The notes: a model not told the origin generated them from the sequence alone. A DNA stretch of 64,000 bases from Armigeres subalbatus (GCF_024139115.2 NW_026943128.1:62001-126000); one strand, 5' to 3'; shown: positions 11,697 through 23,149, numbered from the stretch's first letter. Program-made: numbers and translations.

Positions 11697-12090
11697 GCAG
11701 CTCTCTTGTAGCATGAGCATGAGCATTATGACCGCACAATTCGTAGTTGCTACTCAATCGGACTAGAGACCGAGAACACCTCTGCATCTCCACGATTGTC
11801 TTGGAATAGGATTTTGTTTTATTTACAAAGGATAATTTATCTGGATTCATTCCGGTAAGTGATGCGATCTATGGGATGGGAAATAACACTCTCGCTGTCT
11901 GAAACTTTCACTTTCTGATTTATTCACTCACCCGCGCAAAACAGAACAAAATTACGGCGACCGGCCGATCGTTTTGCCTTCCGCACAAAGCAAAACTAAA
12001 CTTCGACGACCGGCCGATCCGCTTACTGGAGAAACACGACCGGACAAGAAACAAACTTTCAACTTTGCCACTGCCTTGCAAGCGGGAAAA
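11697..12090 (-). repeat. Probable retroposon relic with hexamer tail
   Basis: The (gagcat)n run at about 11714-11735, then tcgtagttgctactc, matches the left end of the insertion at 54674-55522. The GC-rich gaccggccgatcgtt repeats at 11955-12030 resemble its 99-bp tandem head. This suggests a diverged minus-strand copy of the same retroposon, but the boundaries are not certain. Confidence 0.35.
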
Positions 12091-12711
12091 AAATGCAAAA
12101 ATCAATGAGAGATTTTAAAAAATAGGTTTTATGTAAAACAAATCAAAACAAGGTACGTTACATGTTTAGCGAAGAGTCCTAGTTGGAAAATGTATCACAA
12201 ATGAAAAAAAATTGTTTGCACTTTTTTTCCCAAGCTATTTTGACAAAAATCCAAAAACCAAATATATAAGAAAGGCGAGTAAGTATTTTTCACGCTAATC
12301 ACGCCATAATCTAACACATGAGATTCAAAATAATTATTACCAATGGGAAAAAGTATATCTTTGTTGTTATTTTTCAACGAATTATAACTAAAAATCCATT
12401 TTTCACTCGAAACTTACGATCTGTTCGTAAAAAACCGTTCTCAAATTGACATTTCCATTTTTATGGCTCAAATTTATCTGGGGGATTACTACTTACTAGG
12501 TAGTAAATATAGTCACTACATGGGAAATAATAAGTAGAGCTCTTGTTAATTAACAGAAAAACATGTAATTTGTTGGTGGCAATATAATTTCCACAGCCTT
12601 ATAAATGGTTAAACCGCTCTTTGCGGAATCCAGATCAAAATGGGTCGAGCGCTGGAAAGCAGCTTTCTTGTATTCAATAAATTAAGCCCGTAAATTTGAA
12701 TGGATGCAATC

Positions 12712-13030
12712 CTGAATAGACGAAAATAGCTCAATAATATCAAATGTTGATAAGATAGCAAAATGAGATATGGACATGATTGATATAAGAGATAAAAGAT
12801 CAGACGACAATATCAATATTTTGCACTAAAATATCATTATGAGATCAGGTTATGTTATTTGTAATAAGTGATCAATATCATGTGCCATTAGTTTGTTCTT
12901 ATCCATAGCATATCTTGATATTTAAATGATATTTCGGTGCAACATTTTGATATTGTTGCGTGATCTTTTATCTCTTATATCAATCAAGTCTATATCATGT
13001 TATGTTTTTCTGTTCATGACTTCTGCCCGG
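12712..13030. mobile_element. MITE interrupting the dispersed repeat
   Basis: An AT-rich palindromic element whose arms (about 12766-12838 and 12926-12998) share tgatataagagataaaaga in inverted form. It splits a repeat that is continuous at 11331-11498, so insertion is direct. A possible 3-bp duplication (atc) flanks it. No coding capacity. Confidence 0.55.
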
Positions 13031-13656
13031 GATCACTAACAGAAACCAAGCTTCCACGCCAAACGCCGATGCCACTGAAATAGTCCATTTTTGCAATTAA
13101 ACCTTTCTGTTCAGAAAATGCTAGTCCTAAGAAGAACCAATTTTCTTTCCTCAATGCACTTTCCCAATAATGTAATAAAAGCATCGCCATTGGCTAAACG
13201 GGATCGCAACTGTGCTATTTTTATAGTCAACCCTTTCTTCAAATAAAATGCTGACTCGATGAGGTTGAATGATCTGCAGCAACACACCGAGGACCACCAG
13301 CAATGCGATGGATTCAAACTGAAGATTAGATCCAAACCCGCAAGTGATTGATTTTTGATGTCTGTGTTAGTGATGCATGTACGTGATTGGTTGGTTTACC
13401 TATTTATATTTTTTTATAAATATTCGATAATGAATAGTTAAAAAATAGTATTTTCATATAAATACAAAGAAGCGTTGACTCATCCTTGATCGAATGGTCC
13501 AAAAAAATTGAAAATCCATCGAGAAACGGCTGAGATATTAAAGTCTATCATATTTTCGTGACGGTCCCTGATTTTCGCAATCGTAAAGTGTACCCCAATA
13601 TAGAAAAGACAGACGTAGTCCTACGTCAAAATAGTTCACGACCTTAATGGGAATCG

Positions 13657-13668
13657 TAGCCTATAGCT
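13657..13668. repeat. Left target-site duplication of the LINE dimer
   Basis: The 12-bp tagcctatagct here is repeated at 18418-18429, after the 3' tail of the second LINE copy. There is no such repeat between the two copies. Confidence 0.8.
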
Positions 13669-15250
13669 TTGGGGGCAGCAGGGACTATGTCCAAGGGCTT
13701 GACGATCCCTCCCAGGCCATCTGCGAGTTGTGGCGCCTGCCTAGGATGTGGTGGGGTTTGACAGTGGGCCCTGTTAAACCTCTATAAAAAGCTGCATGTA
13801 TCCGCAAGGCTAGAGCGCTGCACTGGGTCATTACCAAGATTTGGGAGGAGGAAGTTTTGCCGCAGGAGTGGATGGAAGGTGTCGTGTGTCCCATCTACAA
13901 AAAGGGCGATAAGCTGAATTGTAGCAACTACCGCGCAATCACATTGCTGAACGCCGCCTACAAGGTACTCTCCCAAATCTTATGCCGTCGACTAGCACCA
14001 ACTGCAAGGGAGTTCGTGGGGCAGTACCAGGCGGGTTTTATGGGCGAACGCTCCACCACGGACCAGGTGTTCGCCATTCGCCAAGTACTGCAGAAATGCC
14101 GCGAATACAACGTGCCCACACATCATCTATTCATCGACTTCAAAGCCGCATATGATACAATCGATCGGGACCAGCTATGGCAGCTAATGCACGAACACGG
14201 TTTTTCGGATAAACTGACACGGTTGATCAAAGCGACGATGGATCGGGTGATGTGCGTAGTTCGAGTTTCAGGGGCATTCTCGAGTCCCTTCGAAACCCGC
14301 AGAGGGTTACGGCAAGGTGATGGTCTTTCGTGTTTGCTATTCAACATCGCTTTGGAAGGGGTAATACGAAGAGCTGGGATTAACACGAGTGGTACAATTT
14401 TCAATAAGTCCGTCCAGCTATTTGGTTTCGCTGACGACATAGATATTATGGCACGTAACTTTGAGAAGATGGAGGAAGCCTACATCAGACTGAAGAGGGA
14501 AGCTAAGCGGATCGGACTAGTCATCAACACGTCGAAGACGAAGTACATGATAGGCAGAGGTTCAAGAGAAGACAATGTGAGCCACCCACCGCGAGTTTGC
14601 ATCGGTGGTGACGAAATCGAGGTGGTAGAAGAATTTGTGTACTTGGGCTCACTGGTGACTGCCGAAAATGACACCAGCAGAGAAATTCGGAGACGCATAG
14701 TGGCTGGAAATCGTACGTACTTTGAACTCCGCAAGACGCTCCGATCGAATAGAGTTCGCCGCCGTACCAAACTGACAATCTACAAAACGCTAATTAGACC
14801 GGTAGTCCTCTACGGACACGAGACCTGGACGATGCTTGTGGAGGACCAACGCGCACTTGGAGTTTTCGAAAGGAAAGTGCTGCGTACCATCTATGGTGGG
14901 GTGCAGATGGCGGACGGTACGTGGAGGAGGCGAATGAACCACGAATTGCATCAGCTGTTGGGAGAACCATCCATCGTTCACACCGCGAAAATCGGACGAC
15001 TGCGATGGGCCGGGCACGTAGCCAGAATGTCGGACAGTAACCCTGTGAAAATGGTTCTCGACAACGATCCGACGGGCACAAGAAGGCGAGGTGCGCAGCG
15101 GGCAAGGTGGATCGATCAGGTGGAAGATGACTTGCGGACCCTCCGTAGACTGCGTGGTTGGCGACGTGTAGCCATGGACCGAGCCGAATGGAGAAGACTC
15201 TTATATACCGCACAGGCCACTTCGGCCTTAGTCTGAATAAATAATAAATA
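13669..15250 (+). mobile_element. RTE-like LINE, copy 1 of a tandem pair (internally deleted)
   Basis: The copy begins with a 5'-UTR-like block (13669-13808) ending in atgtatccgcaag, then jumps directly into the reverse-transcriptase region (gctagagcgctg). The endonuclease and the start of the RT are missing. It ends in an (ATAA)n-type tail followed at once by copy 2. The UTR block resembles 23150-23220, so it is a repeated module. Confidence 0.8.
13857..15236 (+). CDS. LINE reverse transcriptase, N-truncated, 459 aa
   Basis: RNA-dependent DNA polymerase for target-primed reverse transcription. Visible from the N-terminus: CSNYRAITLLNAAYK, the palm motif LFIDFKAAYDTID (~91-103), RRGLRQGDGLSCLLFNIALE (~148-167), the catalytic FADD at 191-194, INTSKTKYM, and a C-terminal region with RPVVLYGHETWTM, WRRRMNHELHQLLGEPS and LRWAGHVARM, typical of RTE-like LINEs. 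The frame is open upstream to about 13807, so the first Met is an arbitrary start; the protein lost its endonuclease to the deletion. No stop or frameshift breaks it, so it is a young copy. There is no host function. Confidence 0.85.
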   Translation: MPQEWMEGVVCPIYKKGDKLNCSNYRAITLLNAAYKVLSQILCRRLAPTAREFVGQYQAGFMGERSTTDQVFAIRQVLQKCREYNVPTHHLFIDFKAAYDTIDRDQLWQLMHEHGFSDKLTRLIKATMDRVMCVVRVSGAFSSPFETRRGLRQGDGLSCLLFNIALEGVIRRAGINTSGTIFNKSVQLFGFADDIDIMARNFEKMEEAYIRLKREAKRIGLVINTSKTKYMIGRGSREDNVSHPPRVCIGGDEIEVVEEFVYLGSLVTAENDTSREIRRRIVAGNRTYFELRKTLRSNRVRRRTKLTIYKTLIRPVVLYGHETWTMLVEDQRALGVFERKVLRTIYGGVQMADGTWRRRMNHELHQLLGEPSIVHTAKIGRLRWAGHVARMSDSNPVKMVLDNDPTGTRRRGAQRARWIDQVEDDLRTLRRLRGWRRVAMDRAEWRRLLYTAQATSALV

Positions 15251-15375
15251 ATGTATCCGCAAGTAGGCTCCGCCAAAGCGACCGTGTGCCGCTCAAAGCG
15301 CACAAGCCCAAGTCCTGGTGTTAGGTGGGACGCTAAACAGTCCTGACACGACGGCCTTCCGACGAGACAGGAGGT

Positions 15376-16429
15376 TTGCGCAGGCCCAATAGGCCGCCTT
15401 TAAAAACAACTATTATGAACGACATAGAAGATAATACGACTCGATACAATCGGCAACGACCTAGGCGACGAATAAAGGATCACGATTGGAAGCTTGGAAC
15501 ATGGAACTGCAAGTCGCTAGGCTTCGCAGGTTGCGATAGGATAATCTACGATGAATTACATCCCCGCAACTCCGATGTCGTAGCGCTGCAGGAAATCTGC
15601 TGGACAGGACAGAAAGTGTGGAAAAGCGGGCATCGAGCGGCTACCTTCTACCAAAGCTGTGGCACCACCAACGAGCTGGGAACCGGCTTCATAGTGCTGG
15701 GAAAGATGCGCCAACGCGTGATTGGGTGGCAGCCAATCAACGCAAGGATGTGCAAGCTGAGGATAAAAGGCCGTTTCTTCAACTATAGCATCATCAACGT
15801 GCACTGCCCACACGAAAGGAGATCGACGACGAGAAAGAAACGTTCTATGCGCAGCTGGAGCAGACATACGATGGATGCCCACTGAGGGACGTAAAAATCG
15901 TCATCGGTGACATGAACGCTCATGTAAGAAGGAGGAAATGTATAGACCGGTCATCGGACCGGATAGTCTGCATACCGTATCGAACGACAACGGCCAACGA
16001 TGCATAAACTTTGCAGCCTCCCGCGGAATGGTAGTCCGAAGCACTTTCTTCCCTCGTAAGAATATCCACAAGGCCACATGGAAATCACCTAATCAAGTAA
16101 CGGAAAACCAAATCGACCACGTTCTAATCGACGGTAAATTCTTCTCCGACATCACGAACGTACGCACTTACCGCAGTGCGAATATTGAATCCGACCACTA
16201 CCTCGTCGCAGTATGTCTGCGCTCAAAACTCTCGACGGTGATCAACACGCGTCGGAGTCGTCCGCCGCGGCTTAACATTGGGCGGCTACAAGACGGTAGA
16301 CTAGCCCAAGACTACGCGCAGCAGCTGGAAGTGGCTCTCCCAACGGAAGAGCAGCTGGGCGCAGCATCTCTTGAATATGGCTGGAGAGATATTCGATCCG
16401 CCATTGGAGCACCGCAACCGCTGCACTAG
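15376..16429 (+). pseudogene. LINE apurinic-like endonuclease, frame-broken
   Basis: EEP-fold nuclease that nicks the target site. The first frame (15376-15885) shows LGTWNCKSLG, VVALQEICWTG and NVHCPHE; an intermediate frame holds VIGDMNAHV; the third (15938-16429) shows VIGPDSLH, NDNGQR, NQIDHVLIDG and SDHYLVAV. At least two indels (near 15815 and 15925) separate these, and a stop at 16427-16429 precedes the RT frame. Conserved E, D, N and H residues are visible, so the damage is recent and limited to frame. Confidence 0.8.
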
Positions 16430-16434
16430 GCACG

Positions 16435-18402
16435 GTGGCTCCGGATCAGAGAAACGACTGGTATGACGGCGAATGTGAGCAGTTAGTTGAGGAGAAGAAT
16501 GCAGCATGGGCGAGATTGCTGCAACACCGCACGAGGGCGAACGAGGCACGATACAAACGGGCGCGGAACAGACAAAACTCGATTTTCCGGAGGAAAAAGC
16601 GCCAGCAGGAAGATCGAGACCGTGAAGAGACGGAGGAACTGTACCGCGCTAATAACGCACGAAAGTTCTATGAGAAGTTGAACCGTTCACGTAAGGGCCA
16701 CGTGCCACAGACCGATATGTGTAAGGACAAAAACGGGAACCTTCTTACGAACGAGCGTGAGGTGATCCAAAGGTGGCGGCAGCACTACGAAGAGCACCTG
16801 AATGGCGATATGGCAGACAACGGCGGCGGTATGGTAATGAACCTAGGAGCACGCGCGCAGGACATGCGACTTCCGGCTCCGAATCTCCAGGAAATCCAGG
16901 AGGAGATCGGCCGGCTGAAAAACAACAAAGCCCCTGGAGTTGACCAACTACCAGGAGAGCTGTTTAAACACGGTGGTGAAGCACTGGCTAGAGCGCTGCA
17001 CTGGGTGATTACCAAGGTTTGGGAGGATGAGGTTCTGCCGCAGGAGTGGATGAAAGGTGTCGTGTGTCCCAACTACAAAATGGATTGTAGCAACTACCAC
17101 GCAATCTCATTGAAGAACGCCGCCTACAAGGTACTCTCCCAAACTTTATGCCGTCGACTAACACCAATTGCAAGAGAGTTCGTGGGGCAGTACCAGGCGG
17201 GATTTATGGGTGAACGCTCTACCACAGACCAGGTGTTCGCCATACGTCAGGTATTGCAGAAATGCCGCGAATACAACGTGCCCACACATCATCTATTTAT
17301 CGACTTCAAAGCCGCATATGATACAATCGATCGGGACCAGCTATGGCAGCTAATGCACGAAAACGGATTTCCGGATAAACTGATACGGTTGATCAAGGCG
17401 ACGATGGAACGGGTGATGTGCGTAGTTCGAGTTTCAGGGGCATTCTCGAGTCCCTTCGAAACCCGTAGAGGGTTACGGCAAGGTGATGGTCTTTCGTGTC
17501 TGCTATTCAACATCGCTTTGGCAGGGGTAATACGAAGGGCGGGGTTTGACACGAGTGGAACGATTTTCACGAAGTCCGTCCAGTTATTTGGTTTCGCTGA
17601 CGACATTGATATCATGGCACGTAACTTTGAAAGGATGGAGGAAGCCTACATCAGACTGAAAAGCGAAGCTAAACGGATTGGACTAGTCATCAACACGTCG
17701 AAGACGAAGTACATGATAGAAAGAGGCTCAAGAGAGGTCAATGTGAGCCACCCACCACGAGTTTGTATCGGTGGTGACGAAATCGAGGTGGTTGAAGAAT
17801 TCGTGTACTTGGGCTCACTGGTGACCGCCGATAACGATACCAGCAGAGAAATGCGGAGACGCATAGTGGCTGGAAATCGTACGTACTTTGGACTCCGTAA
17901 GACGCTCCGATCGAATAGAGTTCGTCGCCGTACCAAACTGACTATCTACAAAACGCTTATAAGACCGGTAGTTCTCTACGGACACGAGACCTGGGCGATG
18001 CTCGTGGAGGACCAACGCGCACTGGGAGTTTTCGAAAGGAAAGTGTTGCGTACCATCTATGGTGGGTTGCAGATGGCGGACGGTACGTGGAGGAGGCGAA
18101 TGAACCACGAGTTGCATCAGCTGTTGGGAGAACCATCCATCGTTCACACCGCGAAAATCGGAAGACTGCGGTGGGCCGGGCACGTAGCCAGAATGTCGGA
18201 CAGTAATCCGGTGAAAATGGTTCTCGACAACGATCCGACGGGAACAAGAAGGCGAGGTGCACAGCGGGCAAGGTGGATCGATCAGGTGGAGGACGACTTG
18301 CGGACCCTCCGCAGACTGCGTGGTTGGCGAAGTGCAGCCATGAACCGAGCTGAATGGAGAAGTCTTTTATGTGCAGCACAGGCCACTCCGGCCTTAGTCT
18401 GA
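16435..18402 (+). CDS. LINE reverse transcriptase, 655 aa, intact frame
   Basis: Contains an N-terminal charged, coiled-coil-like linker (~15-85, rich in K/R/E/Q), LKNNKAPGVDQLPGELFKHG (~161-180), LFIDFKAAYDTID (~287-299), RRGLRQGDGLSCLLFNIAL (~344-362), catalytic FADD at 387-390, INTSKTKYM, and the C-terminal RPVVLYGHETWAM and RMNHELHQLLGEPS region. Compared with copy 1, a small in-frame deletion shortens the loop at CPNYKMDCSN (~211-220). The frame is uninterrupted to the stop. In an active element it would be continuous with the endonuclease upstream. Confidence 0.87.
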   Translation: MAPDQRNDWYDGECEQLVEEKNAAWARLLQHRTRANEARYKRARNRQNSIFRRKKRQQEDRDREETEELYRANNARKFYEKLNRSRKGHVPQTDMCKDKNGNLLTNEREVIQRWRQHYEEHLNGDMADNGGGMVMNLGARAQDMRLPAPNLQEIQEEIGRLKNNKAPGVDQLPGELFKHGGEALARALHWVITKVWEDEVLPQEWMKGVVCPNYKMDCSNYHAISLKNAAYKVLSQTLCRRLTPIAREFVGQYQAGFMGERSTTDQVFAIRQVLQKCREYNVPTHHLFIDFKAAYDTIDRDQLWQLMHENGFPDKLIRLIKATMERVMCVVRVSGAFSSPFETRRGLRQGDGLSCLLFNIALAGVIRRAGFDTSGTIFTKSVQLFGFADDIDIMARNFERMEEAYIRLKSEAKRIGLVINTSKTKYMIERGSREVNVSHPPRVCIGGDEIEVVEEFVYLGSLVTADNDTSREMRRRIVAGNRTYFGLRKTLRSNRVRRRTKLTIYKTLIRPVVLYGHETWAMLVEDQRALGVFERKVLRTIYGGLQMADGTWRRRMNHELHQLLGEPSIVHTAKIGRLRWAGHVARMSDSNPVKMVLDNDPTGTRRRGAQRARWIDQVEDDLRTLRRLRGWRSAAMNRAEWRSLLCAAQATPALV

Positions 18403-18417
18403 TGATAAATAAATAAA

Positions 18418-18429
18418 TAGCCTATAGCT
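18418..18429. repeat. Right target-site duplication of the LINE dimer
   Basis: tagcctatagct, identical to 13657-13668. It marks the far end of the tandem LINE insertion. Confidence 0.8.
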
Positions 18430-18744
18430 ATAATTACAAGCCTATGTTTTCAACGGTTTGCCATAGTGCTATAATATAAGCCACATTTTTAACATAGTTG
18501 TTGAACTGGCTGTCCTGTCCTGTCGCAAGGTGTAATACCATCAACGAAGATCCAGCTTATACTGTGGACATTGTAAATTGATTGGTTTGAACATGCCGCA
18601 TGAGTGCCAAAATCTTGTTTTTATTTTAGAGGTTTTCACCCCTGGGCTGGCTCACCTCTTTGGTGCTAAAATTCATATGACCATGTTCGTATTCAAAAGG
18701 AAAATCCACTAACTCACTCATGGGTCTTGAGCACCCCTGTTTGA

Positions 18745-18774
18745 GACGCGTTGCGTTGCGTTGCGTTGCGTTGT
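18745..18774 (+). repeat. (GCGTT)n microsatellite
   Basis: About five uninterrupted gcgtt units. It follows a gtcttgagcacccctgtttgagacg block that recurs at 19783-19808, so the surroundings are repetitive. Confidence 0.8.
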
Positions 18775-20260
18775 AACGGAGTATTTCGTAGATTGCATAC
18801 TGATAGTTGTCATGTACATTCTTTACCTTTCTTACCCCAATTGCTTATGGACTTCCATTTGGGATTCAATGGAAATCCAATTGGGGGTCCAAAATGATAA
18901 AACATGAAAGCTATCATTGCCGGCCACGCCCATCTTCTCCGTTACTAGGAAAGGGAAGGAATGATGATATGACATCTACTTAACGAGAGGCCAGCGACTC
19001 ACCGACGCCCTCATAGATGTCAAGGAATTGGATGGTGGGTAGGGTATGTGGTTTAGGAGTATCATTATAAGCAAATGATAGACAATTTGTGGAAATACGT
19101 TGGGAGTGACTATGCTAAGAAATTTATGTCACTCCATTATCCTTGCCGATGATTTTCCTCGGATGGGGCGAAGGTATTAGCCTTGCCCTGGCTAATAGCC
19201 TAGGTTTAAGCGCCTTTGCTCGCTCTCTGAAACGAAAAAAGAGCAAAAAGAAATTAAATTCCCCTTCCCCCCTGATCTGATAATGATTTTGATCAACAAA
19301 TGGAAAATATTTATATAAATTCATGGATAATATTCAAATAAGTGGTAATTTTGAGAATAATGAACGATGAGAAAGATGAAAACTTACAGGAAATGCTGTC
19401 AAATCTTATCATATTCCTGAGTAACAACTAAATTGTTTTCTAGAACTGTCTGTATTTCGGGGCAACAGTGAAATGAATAGATTGCAGAATTCCCTTGGTT
19501 GCAGTGAAATGAATCACAAACACATTTTGTAATAGTATGAACGATATAAGGCGCTACTTCGCGCCAACCGGAATAAGGGAACCGCGGTCTATGTATATGC
19601 TATCTAAATGGAACATTCTTACCGGTTTTCTCCTAATTCATTCCGAATATAATACGGGTAGGTAGTTCAGTCCAGATTCGAAACCAAAAGCTCCTTCGTC
19701 ACAAAAACACTATAACATCACTACACTTTAGTTTTCTTCCGCGGATTTCCATCTTTGAAATTCGCATAACAACGTGTTTTTCGTCTTGAGCACCCCTGTT
19801 TGAGACGCCCAAAAAATAGAGGCCCTTTTTGGTATCGATTATGGGAATTATAGGCTAAAGATCTCCGAAACAAACCATTTAGTTCGTACTATACTGCCTA
19901 TGAAGTAGTGTTTTACTGTTAATTGATAGGCGTTTGATATTTAAAATGGAGAAATATCTATTCAGCAAAGCTTCTACGATTCTCCACCCATTCTTTCAAA
20001 GTAGCAAAGGAGGTTAAAAGCCTCAAAAATGTACTAATAAGCTAGTTGTACTAATATGCTAGTCGTGGAATTTATTACCTGGGTTACCCGAATTTAAAAA
20101 GTAAAAACAAAAAAGACACTGCATCATATGCAAACTGATTATTGTGTGCGCCATTCTTGGCTGACATAAAAGCAGTATAAAAACAGTAGCCAGCTCTCTG
20201 TTTGGCGTGGAGAATTTCAACCCCCTTGAGATTGGTGCACTTTGAAGAGCTTGAGACGTA
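18775..20260. other. No gene seen
   Basis: Mixed AT-rich sequence. A 26-bp block recurs at 18724-18749 and 19783-19808. Short frames exist on both strands but none has a recognisable domain, splice context or codon bias. Confidence 0.4.
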
Positions 20261-21110
20261 ACACACTCTGAGAATCGCTTGACTTTGAACTGTTTTTGAC
20301 GATCAACGATCGGGCCCTGAACAGTGATATTCGGCTGTAGCCCGCACGATCGATTATTGTAGAGAAAATTCCAGTAGCGTAGCGGCCAATTTAGTCACGG
20401 ATTGTTGAAAATGTACACATTCAATTGTTTGGTTAATGATCTCTGCGCTGTTGCGGCCGATTTTTCGGCCTTTCGCTTCGGCAGCCTCGCCAGCATCAGC
20501 AGTAGCACCGTTGCTGATCCCCTTCGCTGAGCGTGATTAGAGTTGATGAATCTCTCGCCACGCCACGCCGCCACCTCTCGGCTTTCAAATGTGTTTCGAA
20601 ACAGTTTGATTCATAAAAGCCGATCACAATAGCAGCTTCCAATCAGGTAGCATGATCCGGCATGATTCGCCTGAAATTCGGATCGATTTCAGGCTCCCGC
20701 ATCGAACGCCCCCTCGATCCGCTGGTCGGCAGCTCCAAAGCATGGCCCCCACATTCCAATATCCGAGAATCTATCAATGAATGAAAGATCGCCGCCATCA
20801 AGTAACATTCCTGCCACGGCCAAAAACCATCGCGGAAAGGAGGAAATTAATCCGATTAAATATTTGTTTGCTATTAAGTGCTAGTTTGTAGCTGATATCA
20901 AAACATCAAACTAGAAACATCACACGGCGCGGCGCGGCAGCTACTCGGTTCGTCGCCTATATGCTTGAATACACAAATCACACAAGTTCTTCGTCTGTGT
21001 CACCCATAGGTCGTCGGATATAAATAAATCGTAAGCGACGTGTGTCCATCACCGTCCAAGTGTCACTTTGACACTACTACCGCCGGCTGTCAGTAGACGG
21101 CTTCGGCGGG
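20261..21110. other. GC-richer island without recognisable repeat, candidate regulatory DNA
   Basis: The sequence lacks the recognisable repeats common elsewhere and has GC-rich patches with gatcgatt, gccgatcaca and ttaatccgattaaat (about 20850), the last resembling a homeodomain or Bicoid-type site. No protein-coding frame is convincing. Its unusual composition makes it a candidate enhancer or 5' exon region, by inference only. Confidence 0.3.
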
Positions 21111-21370
21111 CGGCGTGGTGTCCACTTTACTATCATCCATCCAACCGGTCGGCAGCTCCTCGCTCGCGGTGTGGATGAAAAACAAAATAGCTCTGCCATC
21201 ATCTGCGTACCCAGCGGATCCAACAACAACGGGCGGACTGGGGCTTGATGTTGATGAATTGAAGAAAATAATAAGAATCAAGAAGCCATCAACTTTGGAA
21301 CAGATTATTGCTCACTTGTCCTTACCACCTCTCTCTCTATCTCTCTCTCCCTTTTGTTATCTTGTTCTAG

Positions 21371-21448
21371 ACCGATCCAAGCGCGGGCTATAGCAGCGCG
21401 GACGGCGGCCTCCACAGACAGCCAGGCGCAGATTACCGATGTCGTGAG
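21371..21448 (+). CDS. Possible 78-nt exon, unknown gene
   Basis: A long pyrimidine tract (tctctctctatctctctctc region, 21329-21369) ends in ctag, then 78 nt (26 codons, one open frame reading TDPSAGYSSADGGLHRQPGA and on) precede gtaatt, a usable donor. Length is a multiple of three and both ends are in phase 0, which matches the phase-0 end of the Pax exon, but the residues do not continue the paired domain. A cassette exon of the Pax gene or of another gene is possible; a chance splice-like arrangement is the main alternative. Confidence 0.25.
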
Positions 21449-21454
21449 GTAATT

Positions 21455-23140
21455 TTTTGATGATTATTTTTCTTCCTTTGTACTACACCACGGCACGGAG
21501 TAGCACAATCACGAACAAGGGCTTTTGAATGAAATATTTAGGCATTCGAAAAATGATACGTTGTTTGATAAGTTGATCCGGCCTTTGATATTACGCCGAG
21601 TTCTAAGCCAATCCAAGTTCCAAATTAATGCTTGTTTTTTGTATCGATGAAAATATAACCGATAATATAATGTAATGGAAATTGCAGTACATTTACCCTA
21701 AAATTTATTACATTTTTTATTTTCTTTGTTTTAATTTTCAAAAACAAACTTGTTGTGTTTTTAGGAGCATGCAAAAATTTAAGATTTTCCATATCAAAAC
21801 ATTGGAATGAAGCCTTTTAGTACAATTTTGTTGGACGAGAAATACAAAACACTAGGACTTTATTCGCCTAGTGGCGGTTTTGTCTTTCTCGTAATAAAGA
21901 AATAACGCAAAATGAACAATTTCAAAACCCCTCCCAACATGTTCTTAAGCATCTGAAAGATTAATTTATACGCTCCCCACAGCCCCTTTTCAAGTAAACG
22001 TTCTCTAAGCCACGACAGGAATCCGTGTAGTTCGATTGATAGTTTTCGTATTATCTGTTGAAAGCACTATTCAATTGTTTTTTTAATACAAATAATTTTC
22101 TTAGAATTGATTAATGTTAACTATAATGTATTTTGAATATGTTTCGGAACAACTAGGATAACGCCATCCAAGTACTGAAGCTATAGAAGTAACTGCTTCA
22201 TTAACCATTGATCACGATAATCCCGTTTAATCCCTCGCGATTACCCCTTAGCTCCGTATTCAAAACCACAGAAACAACGAGAAATCGTTAAATTTAACAA
22301 CCTCAATCGTCGACCACACTGCCGCGTGCTTTGTTGTGATCGTTCCGCCACCGCCGAACACGCGGTGCCAGCCCAAAGCTCATTCGTGTCCACGTACGGC
22401 ACGCACCGAACCGTTTCGCCCCCAAGGAAGGACCGCAAACACTTTCCACGATCCACGATCGCCGGCGCAGGATCGGAACCTCGCTGAGCACCGAGAACAA
22501 AAGCAAAACCAGCGAAGAAAGCAAAATCTGCATAACATGCCTGTAACTTTAATATCAAAAGTCGGATCAAGATCAATTTTGAGATTATATTTGCCTTGGC
22601 GTGGTCATCAGCGAGTTCCCTTCCGCTGTACTTCACTCCGCCGAACCGGTGTGGTGTCTCGGAAAAATTCCTCCATTGGACGTATAGAACGTGTGCCTGC
22701 CGGATCAAAGCGAAGGAAACCTTTTCGATTTTGAAGGCATCGCCGTAGCTGTTGTTGTTATTGCCGTTGCGAGGGTAGGCAACCGATGAGTGCCGGTTCC
22801 TTTGGCACCTTCTTCCTTTGGGCAGTTTGCGGCGCGCTTTTGGGTGCCTTCTCAGGCAGGAAATTCGAAACAGAAGAACGGAAGAAGAAAATATATTAAT
22901 AAATTTTTAAAACAAGTCACTTATGAACTGTGCCTTGCTCGACTGCCGCATTCCGTCATCGGAGGGTATGTCGATAAAATAAACTGTTCGATGGGAATAT
23001 CACAGCTTCGAGCGAGCCCATACAAGGTGGCCGGAAATAAGATGGTTTTCTGCTAAAAACCACTCCAATAGAAAATAAAAATAAAAAGTCCGAACATTAG
23101 AATAGCAATTGCGGAAATAATATTCACGAATCAAAAATGA
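21455..23140. other. Unique-looking sequence, no supported gene
   Basis: GC-richer from 22310 to 22860, with overlapping open frames on both strands. A minus-strand frame starting at 22533 begins with the hydrophobic MQILLSSLVLLLFSVL, which resembles a signal peptide, but downstream it has no recognisable domain. I cannot support a gene from this. Confidence 0.35.
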
Positions 23141-23149
23141 CCTCCACAG

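Larger units (their letters stand above)
15251..18417 (+). mobile_element. RTE-like LINE, copy 2 of a tandem pair (near full length)
   Basis: Starts at the same 13-mer (atgtatccgcaag, 15251-15263) that lies at the deletion joint of copy 1, then carries 5' UTR, a broken endonuclease, an intact RT and an (AAAT)n-type tail. The outer target duplication is at 18418-18429. Lacking the 13669-13795 block at its own 5' end, it appears to share that block with copy 1. Confidence 0.82.

Noticed and set aside
14123..15303. Long minus-strand frames opposite the LINE RT
   Set aside because: Shadows of the plus-strand RT frame; they recur opposite every copy of the same family.
22241..22734. Overlapping frames, one with a signal-peptide-like start (minus strand from 22533)
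   Set aside because: No recognisable domain, two frames compete on one strand and one on the other, and no splice or promoter evidence decides among them.
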